Source: Saprospiraceae bacterium (GTDB taxonomy: Bacteria > Bacteroidota > Bacteroidia > Chitinophagales > Saprospiraceae). From it: a DNA stretch of 6,786 nucleotides. The stretch lies in NCBI GenBank assembly GCA_013002475.1, contig JABDJM010000008.1, positions 1-6,786 on the forward strand. The letters are read 5' to 3'. Below, in pieces: positions 1 through 6,268 of the stretch; the stretch's first letter is position 1; every line of letters starts with the position of its first letter. The translations under genes and the position numbers were made by a program. The notes under the pieces are model-generated. The model saw nothing but the letters and a program-made list of their open reading frames with translations. It was not told the DNA's origin and ran no database searches.

Positions 1-466
1 CCACAGGGTCTTCAACTGGAAGTAAAGCTTGCTCAGGAAGAGAATTAACGCGACCATCCCAAAAGAGGCCATTGTCGTAATAACCCACATTCAATAAACT
101 CATCGAGGATCTTTTTCCAGGGATTCCGTCTATTCCTACAGATACTGCCTTTGCATCCGTGAAGCTATTTATTGTAAAATGGCATCCGGCACAAGACATC
201 GTGCTATCAGCGCTCAAGATTGGGTCGTAAAACAAACGTCGGCCGAGGGCAATGCCCTCAACCGTAGTATTTTGAGAAACAGCTGTAGGTAAAAGTGGAA
301 GTCCCTGTGGGATCGAATAGTTATATGCCTGGGGGTCACAGGGGATGTCTGTCAGAAATCCACAGGAATTATCGGTGCAGGGAACTTCATCATCTGGATT
401 GCAAGCAAACGCAAGCAATCCAAAAAGAACAACGAAATGAAATTTGCTGGAAAAGTTCCAGTTCAT
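1..466 (-). CDS. mbnH: Diheme cytochrome c peroxidase / MbnH-type (MauG-like) lipoprotein, N-terminal part
   Basis: The first 155 residues are present; the rest lies beyond the left edge. A signal peptide ends in a lipobox at Cys22 (LAFAC), followed by acidic residues. A short Cys-bearing linker has Cys30, Cys35 and Cys43. The first c-type haem motif is CAGCH at residues 92-96, inside the family hallmark LGRRLFYDPILS..., and the later LFWDGRVNSLPEQ segment (about 128-140) is also typical of bacterial diheme cytochrome c peroxidases and MauG. Family knowledge: these periplasmic enzymes either reduce H2O2 or, as MauG and MbnH, oxidise tryptophan in a partner protein through a bis-Fe(IV) state. 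The MbnH assignment is inferred from the MbnP gene ending 6 bases upstream; an ordinary peroxidase remains possible because the second haem region is missing. The start ATG at 464-466 is preceded by GGGAG at 478-482, inside the end of the upstream gene, which suggests translational coupling. Confidence 0.85.
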   Translation of the reverse strand, partial: MNWNFSSKFHFVVLFGLLAFACNPDDEVPCTDNSCGFLTDIPCDPQAYNYSIPQGLPLLPTAVSQNTTVEGIALGRRLFYDPILSADSTMSCAGCHFTINSFTDAKAVSVGIDGIPGKRSSMSLLNVGYYDNGLFWDGRVNSLPEQALLPVEDPV

Positions 467-472
467 AGTTTA

Positions 473-1276
473 CTATTCTCCCATTTTAAAGGCCTCAGAG
501 GCCTTTTCCATTACAATCTGCACAAGATCGAAATCATCGGGATTATGGGTCGTCGGCCGGGTTGCAATAGGCCAATTTTCTTGTCCTGAAGCATTATAGA
601 GTACATCCCTCAGGTCGATGGCCATACTAATATCGGTAGTGCTGTTTTCTTCTACATTGAATGTGTAGGGTAAGTAAATGGTGGCCGCGGTATTTGATCC
701 GTCCTTGGCTCCTGTATGATAGGCGAAGTTCTCATTTTCTGTATCCAACATCCCATCATCATTCATATCTATGGTTCCTTCCATCTTCATGTAGATATAA
801 CTCTGCCAGCCTGCCCAATAGTGAGAGCTTTTTTTCAAGGGGCTATTATCACCCAAATCCTGATCAGCTGGTGTCTTCAGGTTTAATTCATCGTTTAGTC
901 CAAATGTAAACCCAATCCCTGTGTATTCTCCTGTAGGCAGGTTGAAAAAGGTAAACTGGTTATCTGAAGGTTCCAGGGGAGAGGCACCCGTCTGGGTCAA
1001 CTCTACAAACTCTACAGGAGACAGATCCGTAATCTTAGTCTCCGATTCCTCCACATAATCAACCATCATGTCTGAAACTAAAAAGTTGAATTGAGTGAAT
1101 CTGATCTTTTTCCCATCTGGCAGGGTATATTCCTGATTTCCAATAAGCTCCTGCCCATCAAATAAGGCATTATAGGAAATCTTAAGATCGCCAGTTGCTT
1201 CCACCGTATCATCATCAGAACAAGACCAAAGTCCTACTAGTGAAAGGGCAAAAAGGAATACAAAAATATTTCTCAT
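473..1276 (-). CDS. mbnP: MbnP-family lipoprotein, putative copper-binding partner of the diheme enzyme
   Basis: A 267-residue exported protein. The signal peptide ends at Cys19 (LWSC), followed by SDDD, which resembles the Bacteroidota signal for export of lipoproteins to the cell surface. The mature part shows the MbnP layout: an early strand, FTQFNFLVSDMMVDY at about 60-74 (family form: F..L.FYLSN..L), GIGFTFGLND at 120-129, the key HYWAGWQSYIYMKMEG segment at 152-167, FAYHTG at 184-189, and DISMAIDLRDVL at 215-226. Family knowledge: in Methylosinus, MbnH converts one MbnP tryptophan to kynurenine, and that residue together with histidines forms a Cu(I) site. Mature-chain candidates here are Trp154, Trp157 and Trp235, with His152, His187 and His244. 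The gene lies 83 bases after the MbnP-like gene upstream and 6 bases before the diheme peroxidase gene, the order expected of an enzyme-substrate pair. Copper binding itself is inferred. Confidence 0.85.
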   Translation of the reverse strand: MRNIFVFLFALSLVGLWSCSDDDTVEATGDLKISYNALFDGQELIGNQEYTLPDGKKIRFTQFNFLVSDMMVDYVEESETKITDLSPVEFVELTQTGASPLEPSDNQFTFFNLPTGEYTGIGFTFGLNDELNLKTPADQDLGDNSPLKKSSHYWAGWQSYIYMKMEGTIDMNDDGMLDTENENFAYHTGAKDGSNTAATIYLPYTFNVEENSTTDISMAIDLRDVLYNASGQENWPIATRPTTHNPDDFDLVQIVMEKASEAFKMGE

Positions 1277-1359
1277 GTTTCTCAGCTTTGTATATGAATA
1301 TAACGTTTGGGTTTCTGATCAGTTGTAAAGTAAAACCTTCCATTTTGATGAAAGTGACA

Positions 1360-2172
1360 TTAATCACTTAAAGAGATCACAATTGGAAGATTACCGACAA
1401 GGATCTTGGCAACAGAGTCTCTGTTTTCTCCAATTTCAACAAAATTTATGCCTTGTGTCCAGGCAAGGTAGTCGAGGGTAAGTTTTAGGCTGATATCAGA
1501 ACCATATTCAATGTCCATGGTAGTATCGGGATTGAAGACAAAGCCTGTGGATACGGGCAAAGTATACCGGATCGTATCCATGCTAATTGTATCGTAAAGT
1601 ATCTCTAAAAAACCTGCTGAATATTGCTGGTCTTGCTCCCAGAAACCTCCTTCAGATCCAAGTGGATGGCTATCTGATAATTCCCCAGGCATAAGGGCCG
1701 GGATTGAGGCATCGAGGCCAATATGGACCTGAAAACCGGAAATTAGGCCCTGTGTCTTTATTTCTCCGGCTGTTCGGGTATTTCCCTTATCTGTAGCCAC
1801 GTCAAGGAAATCATCCTTTAATTCTATTGTTCCTGTTCCATCAAACAGAGAAAAATCCTCCCGGTCAATGACCTCAGCAAAGCCGGTATCATTTTCCAAT
1901 TTAAAATCACTTAGAAGCAGTCCAGCCTTAATAATGAGAAAGCTGTCTCCCAAACCATTAGAAACAAGCGTCGCCGGAGAATAAACCAGGGTATCCAGAC
2001 GATTCTTCACCTGAACTTCCAAATCCGGGTAGGTACAACAATCCACGCAAGGATCATCAGCTGTTGCATCAAAATTATTTGCGAGCAGATCAAGGCAACC
2101 CTCTTGGCGTTCGTAGCAAGAGAGCAATCCAAGCAACAGGAGAAGGACACTATGCTTTCCTATGCCCATCAT
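1360..2172 (-). CDS. Divergent MbnP-like lipoprotein with Cys-rich N-terminus
   Basis: A 270-residue predicted lipoprotein with a lipobox at Cys19 (LLSC). Residues 25-49 form a Cys-rich segment (Cys26, Cys42, Cys45, Cys46; CVDCCTYPD) of the GCxD..A.NFD..A..D...C type common in flavobacterial exported proteins. The rest aligns by eye with the downstream MbnP: FLIIKAGLLLSDFKLEND (78-95) matches its FTQFNFLVSDMMVDY region, GFQVHIGLDASIPAL (146-160) its GIGFTFGLND, GGFWEQDQQYSAGFLEI (175-191) its HYWAGWQSYIYMKMEG, and SDISLKLTLDYLAW (225-238) its DISMAIDLRDVL. Identity is low, and only one of the two adjacent tryptophans (Trp178) is kept; the other is Trp238. I infer a paralogue or a remote MbnP member, possibly a second substrate of the diheme enzyme or a structural partner. 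The start (ATGATG) overlaps the exonuclease end by 23 bases; Met2 at 2169 is an equally good start. Confidence 0.75.
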   Translation of the reverse strand: MMGIGKHSVLLLLLGLLSCYERQEGCLDLLANNFDATADDPCVDCCTYPDLEVQVKNRLDTLVYSPATLVSNGLGDSFLIIKAGLLLSDFKLENDTGFAEVIDREDFSLFDGTGTIELKDDFLDVATDKGNTRTAGEIKTQGLISGFQVHIGLDASIPALMPGELSDSHPLGSEGGFWEQDQQYSAGFLEILYDTISMDTIRYTLPVSTGFVFNPDTTMDIEYGSDISLKLTLDYLAWTQGINFVEIGENRDSVAKILVGNLPIVISLSD

Positions 2173-2971
2173 ATTCTTTAACCAATTGCTTCACCAGAGT
2201 TTTTACCTGAGTGGAAAACTCCTTGTTGAGGATCCATTGATAATATTGCTTGTCGCGTGTTAGAACTTCCGCGGCGGGCTGACCCGCATATTTTCCAAAA
2301 TTAAAAACAACCACGCCCTCATGATTGTACTTCAACCTTTTGGTAGCATCAATCATTTTGTCGTCGTTCGTAAAATCATGAAGCTGTTGCACATCCGGCC
2401 TTACAGGATCCAACTCGACCTCTCCATCACCCTTCACCAGAGGAACTCCTTCATATTTGGTAAGTTGTCCCTCAAGGACCTCCAAAGTGGCTTTTACATC
2501 TGCCAATGCATCATGGGCATTTTCCAATTCTTTCCCTTGGTAAAACTTCAGAGCGGCTTTTAGCGTCCGGGGTTCCATTTTATAAAAGATCCGTTGTACA
2601 TCCACCGTCCTTCGGTTTTCCATATTGAAATCCATGCCCACCCGAGCAAATTCCTCCATCAACATGGGTACATCAAATCGATTGGAGTTATACCCAGCCA
2701 GATCTGAATCTCCGATGAATTCGAAGATTTCCTCCGCCACCTGCTGAAAGGTAGGTTGGTTGGCCAGCATTTTAGGAGTGATCCCATGCACAGCCAAAGC
2801 ATCATCCGAAATGGGCATACTTGGATTGATAAGTTGGCTTAGCTCCTCGTTTGGACGATCGCCAGGAAAACATTTGATAATTGCGATTTGTACGATCCGG
2901 TCCCGGATCACATTCAAGCCTGTAGCCTCAATATCGAAGAAGCAGATCGGTTTGTTTAAGTTTAGATTCAT
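2150..2971 (-). CDS. DnaQ-like DEDDh 3'-5' exonuclease with ExoX-like C-terminal domain
   Basis: A 273-residue cytoplasmic protein. Residues 8-170 are an RNase H-fold exonuclease of the DnaQ/DEDDh class with all catalytic residues visible: Asp13 and Glu15 in FDIEATG, Asp100 in GYNSNRFDVPML, and His153 and Asp158 in AHDALADV. The usual VHGIT motif is at 61-65. After a linker, residues 218-265 (FNFGKYAGQPAAEVL, then YYQWIL) match the small C-terminal domain found in ExoX-like nucleases (MPFGKYKG...YLxWLL type). Family knowledge: such proteins trim DNA or RNA 3' ends in repair, proofreading or RNA turnover; the exact substrate cannot be read here. The start codon overlaps the apbE stop as ATGA, so translation is probably coupled. 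Its place among envelope lipoprotein genes is functionally unexplained and may only reflect compact packing. Confidence 0.9.
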   Translation of the reverse strand: MNLNLNKPICFFDIEATGLNVIRDRIVQIAIIKCFPGDRPNEELSQLINPSMPISDDALAVHGITPKMLANQPTFQQVAEEIFEFIGDSDLAGYNSNRFDVPMLMEEFARVGMDFNMENRRTVDVQRIFYKMEPRTLKAALKFYQGKELENAHDALADVKATLEVLEGQLTKYEGVPLVKGDGEVELDPVRPDVQQLHDFTNDDKMIDATKRLKYNHEGVVVFNFGKYAGQPAAEVLTRDKQYYQWILNKEFSTQVKTLVKQLVKEYDGHRKA

Positions 2972-3984
2972 TGTTTAGTTAATAAAGTATCTAGTCCGGG
3001 ACTGGCCCAATATTCAAGACCACCCTTTCCATCATTAAAAATAAAAAGGGCCTCAATTCCCTCCAATTCCTCCACCTTTTCAGTTGCCTTGCCAAGCCCC
3101 ATAACCATAAAGGCTGTTGCGAAAGCATCAGCAAGGATACAATCTTTTGCTATCACAGATGCCGACAACAGAGATGATTCTTCCGGGAATCCGGTTATAG
3201 GATTGATCGTATGGGCATAGGTATAATGATCTGTTTGGTAAAAATTCCTGTAGTTACCGGAAGTTGCAAGCGCCATATTTGGTAAGCTGATGATCTGCTC
3301 TATTTCCCTGTTTTTCTCGCCACGGTACGGTTTAGAAATCCCCAGCCTCCAGGGATTACCTTTTTCATTGACTCCTCTTGCCCGGACTTCTCCGCCGATC
3401 TCGACAAGGTAATTCTTGGTTCCCTTTTTCTCCAGAAGAAGACCAATTTGGTCTACTCCATATCCTTTGGCCAAAGCACTCAAATCTAGCTGAGATGAAG
3501 GATGTTTTTTGTTTACCGCATTTTCATCGAATGAGATGTTATTCCAACCAACAAACTGCAGGATGGAATCTACCGCCGAAGAGTCGATCAGAGTTACTGC
3601 CCTTTTTCCGGTTGTACCAAAGCCCCAATAATTAACAAGAGGCATAACGGTTGGATCAAAGTGCCCATTCGATTCTTCAACTACCATTTTGGAAACGATC
3701 AGGTTTTCCAGAAAATGGTTCTTGCCAGCCTTCCCATCAAACTGAAAAGAACCCTCCCCGACATTGAATCGGGATATCTCAGACTCGGGGTCATAGGTAT
3801 TTACTGACCCATTTACCTGAGCAAGACTTTCTTCAGTTGCACTTTCCCAATCTATTGAAGGATCCCCTTGGAGCGTAACGTGATAGGTAGTACCCATTGT
3901 CTCACCTGAAATGTGGATGTATTCAGAAGAAGGAGAACATGCAATGAAAAGGCCAACAAAAATCAGAAAAGCGTATCGGAACAT
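2968..3984 (-). CDS. apbE: FAD:protein FMN transferase (ApbE), lipoprotein
   Basis: A 338-residue protein, the normal length for ApbE. The signal peptide ends at Cys16 (LFIAC), so it is predicted to be lipid-anchored and outside the cytoplasm. Family motifs appear in order: GETMGTTYHV (27-36), GHFDPTV (107-113), LDLSALAKGYGVDQI (166-180, substrate loop), LVEIGGEVRARG (193-204), ATSGNYRNFY (240-249), AHTINPITGFP (257-267, His258), and ADAFATAFMVMG (285-296), whose Asp286 and Thr290 correspond to the usual Mg2+ ligands. Family knowledge: ApbE cleaves FAD and links FMN covalently to Ser/Thr of targets such as the NqrB/NqrC and RnfG/RnfD subunits. No target gene is visible in this window. It is the first gene of the minus-strand run, divergent from truA, and overlaps the exonuclease start by 4 bases (ATGA). 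Confidence 0.95.
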   Translation of the reverse strand: MFRYAFLIFVGLFIACSPSSEYIHISGETMGTTYHVTLQGDPSIDWESATEESLAQVNGSVNTYDPESEISRFNVGEGSFQFDGKAGKNHFLENLIVSKMVVEESNGHFDPTVMPLVNYWGFGTTGKRAVTLIDSSAVDSILQFVGWNNISFDENAVNKKHPSSQLDLSALAKGYGVDQIGLLLEKKGTKNYLVEIGGEVRARGVNEKGNPWRLGISKPYRGEKNREIEQIISLPNMALATSGNYRNFYQTDHYTYAHTINPITGFPEESSLLSASVIAKDCILADAFATAFMVMGLGKATEKVEELEGIEALFIFNDGKGGLEYWASPGLDTLLTKQ

Positions 3985-4055
3985 GCGGCAAGGCTTCGAT
4001 CCTAAAGGTAAGGATACCTGTAAATGTTTGTTTCTTTGAGCCTAGAATTTAAACA
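3985..4055. promoter_or_regulatory. Divergent apbE/truA intergenic region
   Basis: These 71 bases must hold the promoters for both divergent genes, but no perfect Bacteroidota TAnnTTTG element is present. Toward apbE, TACCTTTA (4010 to 4003, minus strand) is one base off and would give a leader of roughly 13 bases. Toward truA, AATGTTTG (4023-4030) is one base off. I see no TTG -33 box at the usual spacing for either. A short inverted repeat, ATCCT-N7-AGGAT (3999-4015), encloses the apbE-side element and could be an operator or chance. The assignment is positional more than motif-based. Confidence 0.3.
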
Positions 4056-4790
4056 GTGAATAAATATAGACTAGAACTATCCTATAAGGGTACAAAGTAT
4101 AAGGGTTGGCAAAAACAGCCAAACCAGGAAACAGTACAAAACACGCTGGAGGATTGCCTTTCCAATGTCCTTCGCTCGCCCATCAAGGTGCATGGCTGCG
4201 GTCGAACAGATGCGGGTGTGCATGCCAACCAATACTTTGCAGACTTTTCCATCCAAAATGGGTTTGATTATGACCTCCCCTTTCGTCTCAATAAAGTTCT
4301 ACCAAATGATATTGCCATAAGATCCTGCATTAAAATTCCCCTTAAGGCAAATGCACAACTGGATGCTTCCTCCAGGACCTATGTGTATCATATTCATTTC
4401 GAAAAAGATCCATTTCTCACCGAACTCAGTACTTATTATGAAGCTACAAGTCTTGATATTTCGATTCTGGAAAAACTGGGTAATCAGGTCTTGGGGAAAA
4501 CAGACTTCAGATCCTTTTGCAAAAGACCCGATCTATATAAACATACTTTTTGCCAAATCTCTGAAAGTAAATGGTCTGTGAATGAGAAAAAAGCTAGCTA
4601 CACGATCGAAGGGGATAGATTTTTACATGGGATGGTTAGACTACTGGTTGGCGCTATGTTGGAAGTAGCTTATGGCCGTATGGCAGAGTCAACATTTCTG
4701 GAATGTCTCCAGAATCAGACAGCTCTGGAACACTACAATTATGCCTATCCACAAGGGCTCTATTTGGCAAAGATCAAATACCCCAGTTAG
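4056..4790 (+). CDS. truA: tRNA pseudouridine(38-40) synthase TruA
   Basis: A 244-residue cytoplasmic enzyme of normal family length that isomerises uridines 38-40 in the tRNA anticodon arm to pseudouridine. The N-terminal half shows YKGTKYKGWQKQP (10-22), then VHGCGRTDAGVHA (45-57) with catalytic Asp52, then FRLNKVLPNDIAI (81-93). The C-terminal half shows FLHGMVRLLVGAMLEVAYGRM (about 188-208), the conserved uridine-pocket and dimer region. The start is GTG: an in-frame TAA at 4050-4052, two codons upstream, leaves no earlier start, and the chain begins MNKYRLELSYKG as in homologues. It is a single gene, divergent from apbE and convergent with the MarC-family gene, whose end it overlaps by 17 bases. 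Confidence 0.95.
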   Translation: MNKYRLELSYKGTKYKGWQKQPNQETVQNTLEDCLSNVLRSPIKVHGCGRTDAGVHANQYFADFSIQNGFDYDLPFRLNKVLPNDIAIRSCIKIPLKANAQLDASSRTYVYHIHFEKDPFLTELSTYYEATSLDISILEKLGNQVLGKTDFRSFCKRPDLYKHTFCQISESKWSVNEKKASYTIEGDRFLHGMVRLLVGAMLEVAYGRMAESTFLECLQNQTALEHYNYAYPQGLYLAKIKYPS

Positions 4791-5340
4791 CCTTAAATAT
4801 TTTCACCGCGATAGCCAGCAAAATGATCCCGAATATTTTTCGAAGGATCACTACCCCACCAGGCCCAATGGCCCTGCGGATAGCTCCGGAGAACTTAAGC
4901 ATTAGCCAGACAAATACAAGATTAATAGCAATACCCACTGCAATATTCATAGCTGAATATTCCGCTCTCAAAGTAAGTATCGTGGTCAGAGTCCCTGCTC
5001 CCGCGATCAAGGGAAAGGCGATCGGAAAAACCGTTGTCGAATCACTACCCTGTTCTTCTCTGATGATCCGAACATTCAGGATCATTTCAGCCCCGATCAC
5101 AAAAATGAGGATGGATCCTGCTATCGCGAAGGAGGAAACATCTACACCGAAAAAACCCAGCATCGTTTTTCCGAAAAACAAGAAAAGGATCATCAATACC
5201 CCGGCTACTAAGGTTGCCTTTCCCGGTTCGATCTTCCTTCCCTGTTCTTTCAGGGATAGAACTACCGGGATATTTCCAGGAACATCAATCACCGAAAATA
5301 GGATCAGGGTAACGGACAGGATGTGGTCGAAATCAAGCAT
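4774..5340 (-). CDS. MarC-family integral membrane protein
   Basis: A 188-residue protein with about six membrane segments (roughly 6-28, 42-65, 68-90, 105-125, 130-150, 162-182). Conserved MarC/UPF0056 features are visible: FSVIDVPGNIPVVLSL (15-30), where many members have a D-P/P pair, FAIAGSILIFVIGAEMIL (71-88), and FPIAFPLIAGAGTLTTIL (105-122). Family knowledge: MarC proteins sit in the inner membrane; the old link to multiple antibiotic resistance was not upheld, and transport roles are only proposed. The ATG at 5338-5340 lies inside the end of the TerC-family gene (ATGCTTGA, 8-base overlap), so translation is probably coupled and the two are one transcript. Its 3' end overlaps truA convergently, with no recognisable terminator between them. 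Confidence 0.9.
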   Translation of the reverse strand: MLDFDHILSVTLILFSVIDVPGNIPVVLSLKEQGRKIEPGKATLVAGVLMILFLFFGKTMLGFFGVDVSSFAIAGSILIFVIGAEMILNVRIIREEQGSDSTTVFPIAFPLIAGAGTLTTILTLRAEYSAMNIAVGIAINLVFVWLMLKFSGAIRRAIGPGGVVILRKIFGIILLAIAVKIFKANWGI

Positions 5341-6193
5341 GGGGCAGTTTTTCTTCTAATTCAACTCCTTCTACTATGGCCTCTTCAGTGGCGTTATGAA
5401 GTTGAACTGGTTTTGATCTTTTCCTTAATCGCATATTCAGAAATTCCACCAACAGCGAGAAAGCAATGGCAAAATATAGATATCCCTTTGGTACAGAGCC
5501 AACCTCTGATCCAAACAATTTCAGATGTGCTTCGTGAGCTCCTTCGGCAATCAGCATGAATCCAATGAGTATTAGAAAGGAAAGTCCCAACATTTGGATC
5601 GTTGGATGCTTGTTCACAAATCGCGCCACAGGGTTGGCAAAGGCCATCATGATCACAACAGATAGTACCACGGCAATGATCATGATCAAAAGTGCTCCAT
5701 CCAATCCGGAAGTCATTCCAACAGCAGTCAAAATGGAATCAAAAGAGAAAACAATATTGATAATGGTGATCTGAAGGATAACGGACGAGAAACTCACTTT
5801 AGCTTTTCCTTTTCCATCCTCATGTGTGGGATCTCCCTCCAACTTGTGATGTATCTCAGAGGTGGCTTTATAAAGCAAAAATATCCCCCCAATGATAAGG
5901 ATCAATGACTGGCCAGTGAATCCACCTTGCAACCATGAAAGGTTAAAAGTTTTTAGGGGTGTGCTCATGGCAATGATCCATGAAATTCCAAAGAGTAGAA
6001 GAATACGAATGGCCATGGCCAGTACCAGCCCAATATTGGTAGCCCGTTTTTGTTTGTCCTCTGGAAGTTTATTTGAGCTGATCGCGATAAATATGATATT
6101 ATCGATACCAAGCACAATTTCCAGAAAGGTCAGGGTCAGTAGAGAGATCCAGATCTCTGGGGAAGCAAAATTGGGAATATCCATCAAAAACAT
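5333..6193 (-). CDS. TerC-family integral membrane protein (putative metal transporter)
   Basis: A 286-residue protein with about seven membrane segments (roughly 14-38, 53-75, 95-110, 134-158, 163-186, 199-217, 236-255). It carries the two diagnostic TerC repeats: FLEIVLGIDNIIFIA (23-37), with acidic Glu25 and Asp31 in the membrane, and INIVFSFDSILTAVGM (145-160), with Asp152. A charged loop rich in His, Glu and Lys lies at 111-132, and an acidic tail at about 269-281. Family knowledge: TerC-type proteins such as Alx export Mn2+ or supply metal to exported enzymes; others belong to tellurite-resistance clusters, but no ter genes are seen here. It is the first gene of a two-gene unit with the MarC-family gene. 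Met1 (6193) and Met4 (6184) are both usable starts; Met1 is taken here. Confidence 0.92.
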   Translation of the reverse strand: MFLMDIPNFASPEIWISLLTLTFLEIVLGIDNIIFIAISSNKLPEDKQKRATNIGLVLAMAIRILLLFGISWIIAMSTPLKTFNLSWLQGGFTGQSLILIIGGIFLLYKATSEIHHKLEGDPTHEDGKGKAKVSFSSVILQITIINIVFSFDSILTAVGMTSGLDGALLIMIIAVVLSVVIMMAFANPVARFVNKHPTIQMLGLSFLILIGFMLIAEGAHEAHLKLFGSEVGSVPKGYLYFAIAFSLLVEFLNMRLRKRSKPVQLHNATEEAIVEGVELEEKLPHA

Positions 6194-6211
6194 AGGCCAA
6201 GGAATTTGGCC

Positions 6212-6220
6212 GCAATTTTA
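6212..6220 (-). promoter_or_regulatory. Possible -7 element for the TerC/MarC unit
   Basis: On the minus strand these bases read TAAAATTGC, one mismatch from the Bacteroidota TAnnTTTG-C element, 18 bases before the TerC-family ATG. A TTG on the minus strand (6232-6230) is too close to serve as a normally spaced -33 box. Weak, and supported mainly by position. Confidence 0.3.
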
Positions 6221-6256
6221 CGAAAAAGCCAAGGGACGGCCGGAGTTCTAATTCAC

Positions 6257-6265
6257 TATTTTTGC
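6257..6265 (+). promoter_or_regulatory. Bacteroidota-type -7 promoter element (TATTTTTGC) for the DUF6495-like gene
   Basis: TATTTTTG matches TAnnTTTG exactly and is followed by C, as is frequent in flavobacteria. No TTG -33 box is seen about 17-23 bases upstream. Transcription normally begins a few bases after this element, which here falls at or next to the GTG at 6269, so the mRNA is probably leaderless or has only a base or two of leader. Confidence 0.55.
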
Positions 6266-6268
6266 ATT

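Noticed and set aside
1352..1369. Inverted repeat AAGTGA-N6-TCACTT across the stop codon of the MbnP-like gene
   Set aside because: The stem is 6 bases and AT-rich, with no T-run after it on the minus strand. It is too weak to call a terminator, and the downstream mbnP gene appears to lack a promoter of its own.
2968..3984. ApbE as a component of a Na+-NQR or Rnf locus
   Set aside because: No nqr or rnf gene is in the window; the upstream neighbour is truA on the opposite strand, so the target flavoprotein cannot be inferred from context.
4703..5359. A 218-codon open frame on the plus strand
   Set aside because: It lies opposite the MarC-family gene and out of frame over the end of truA. 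Its translation is rich in Ile, Pro, Ser and Arg with no recognisable domain, while the minus strand encodes a clear six-segment membrane protein.
5333..6193. Tellurite-resistance (ter) operon
   Set aside because: Only a TerC-family protein is present; there are no TerD/TerE/TerZ-like or TerB-like genes, and the partner is a MarC-family protein.
5892..6251. A 119-codon plus-strand open frame opposite the TerC-family gene
   Set aside because: The antisense TerC protein carries diagnostic motifs across the same bases; this frame has no family features and no promoter of its own.
6206..6268. ATG at 6206 as the start of the DUF6495-like gene
   Set aside because: The extra 21 residues look unlike the family, cover the promoter element, and overlap the divergent TerC promoter region. 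The GTG at 6269 gives the expected MKYRRL start.
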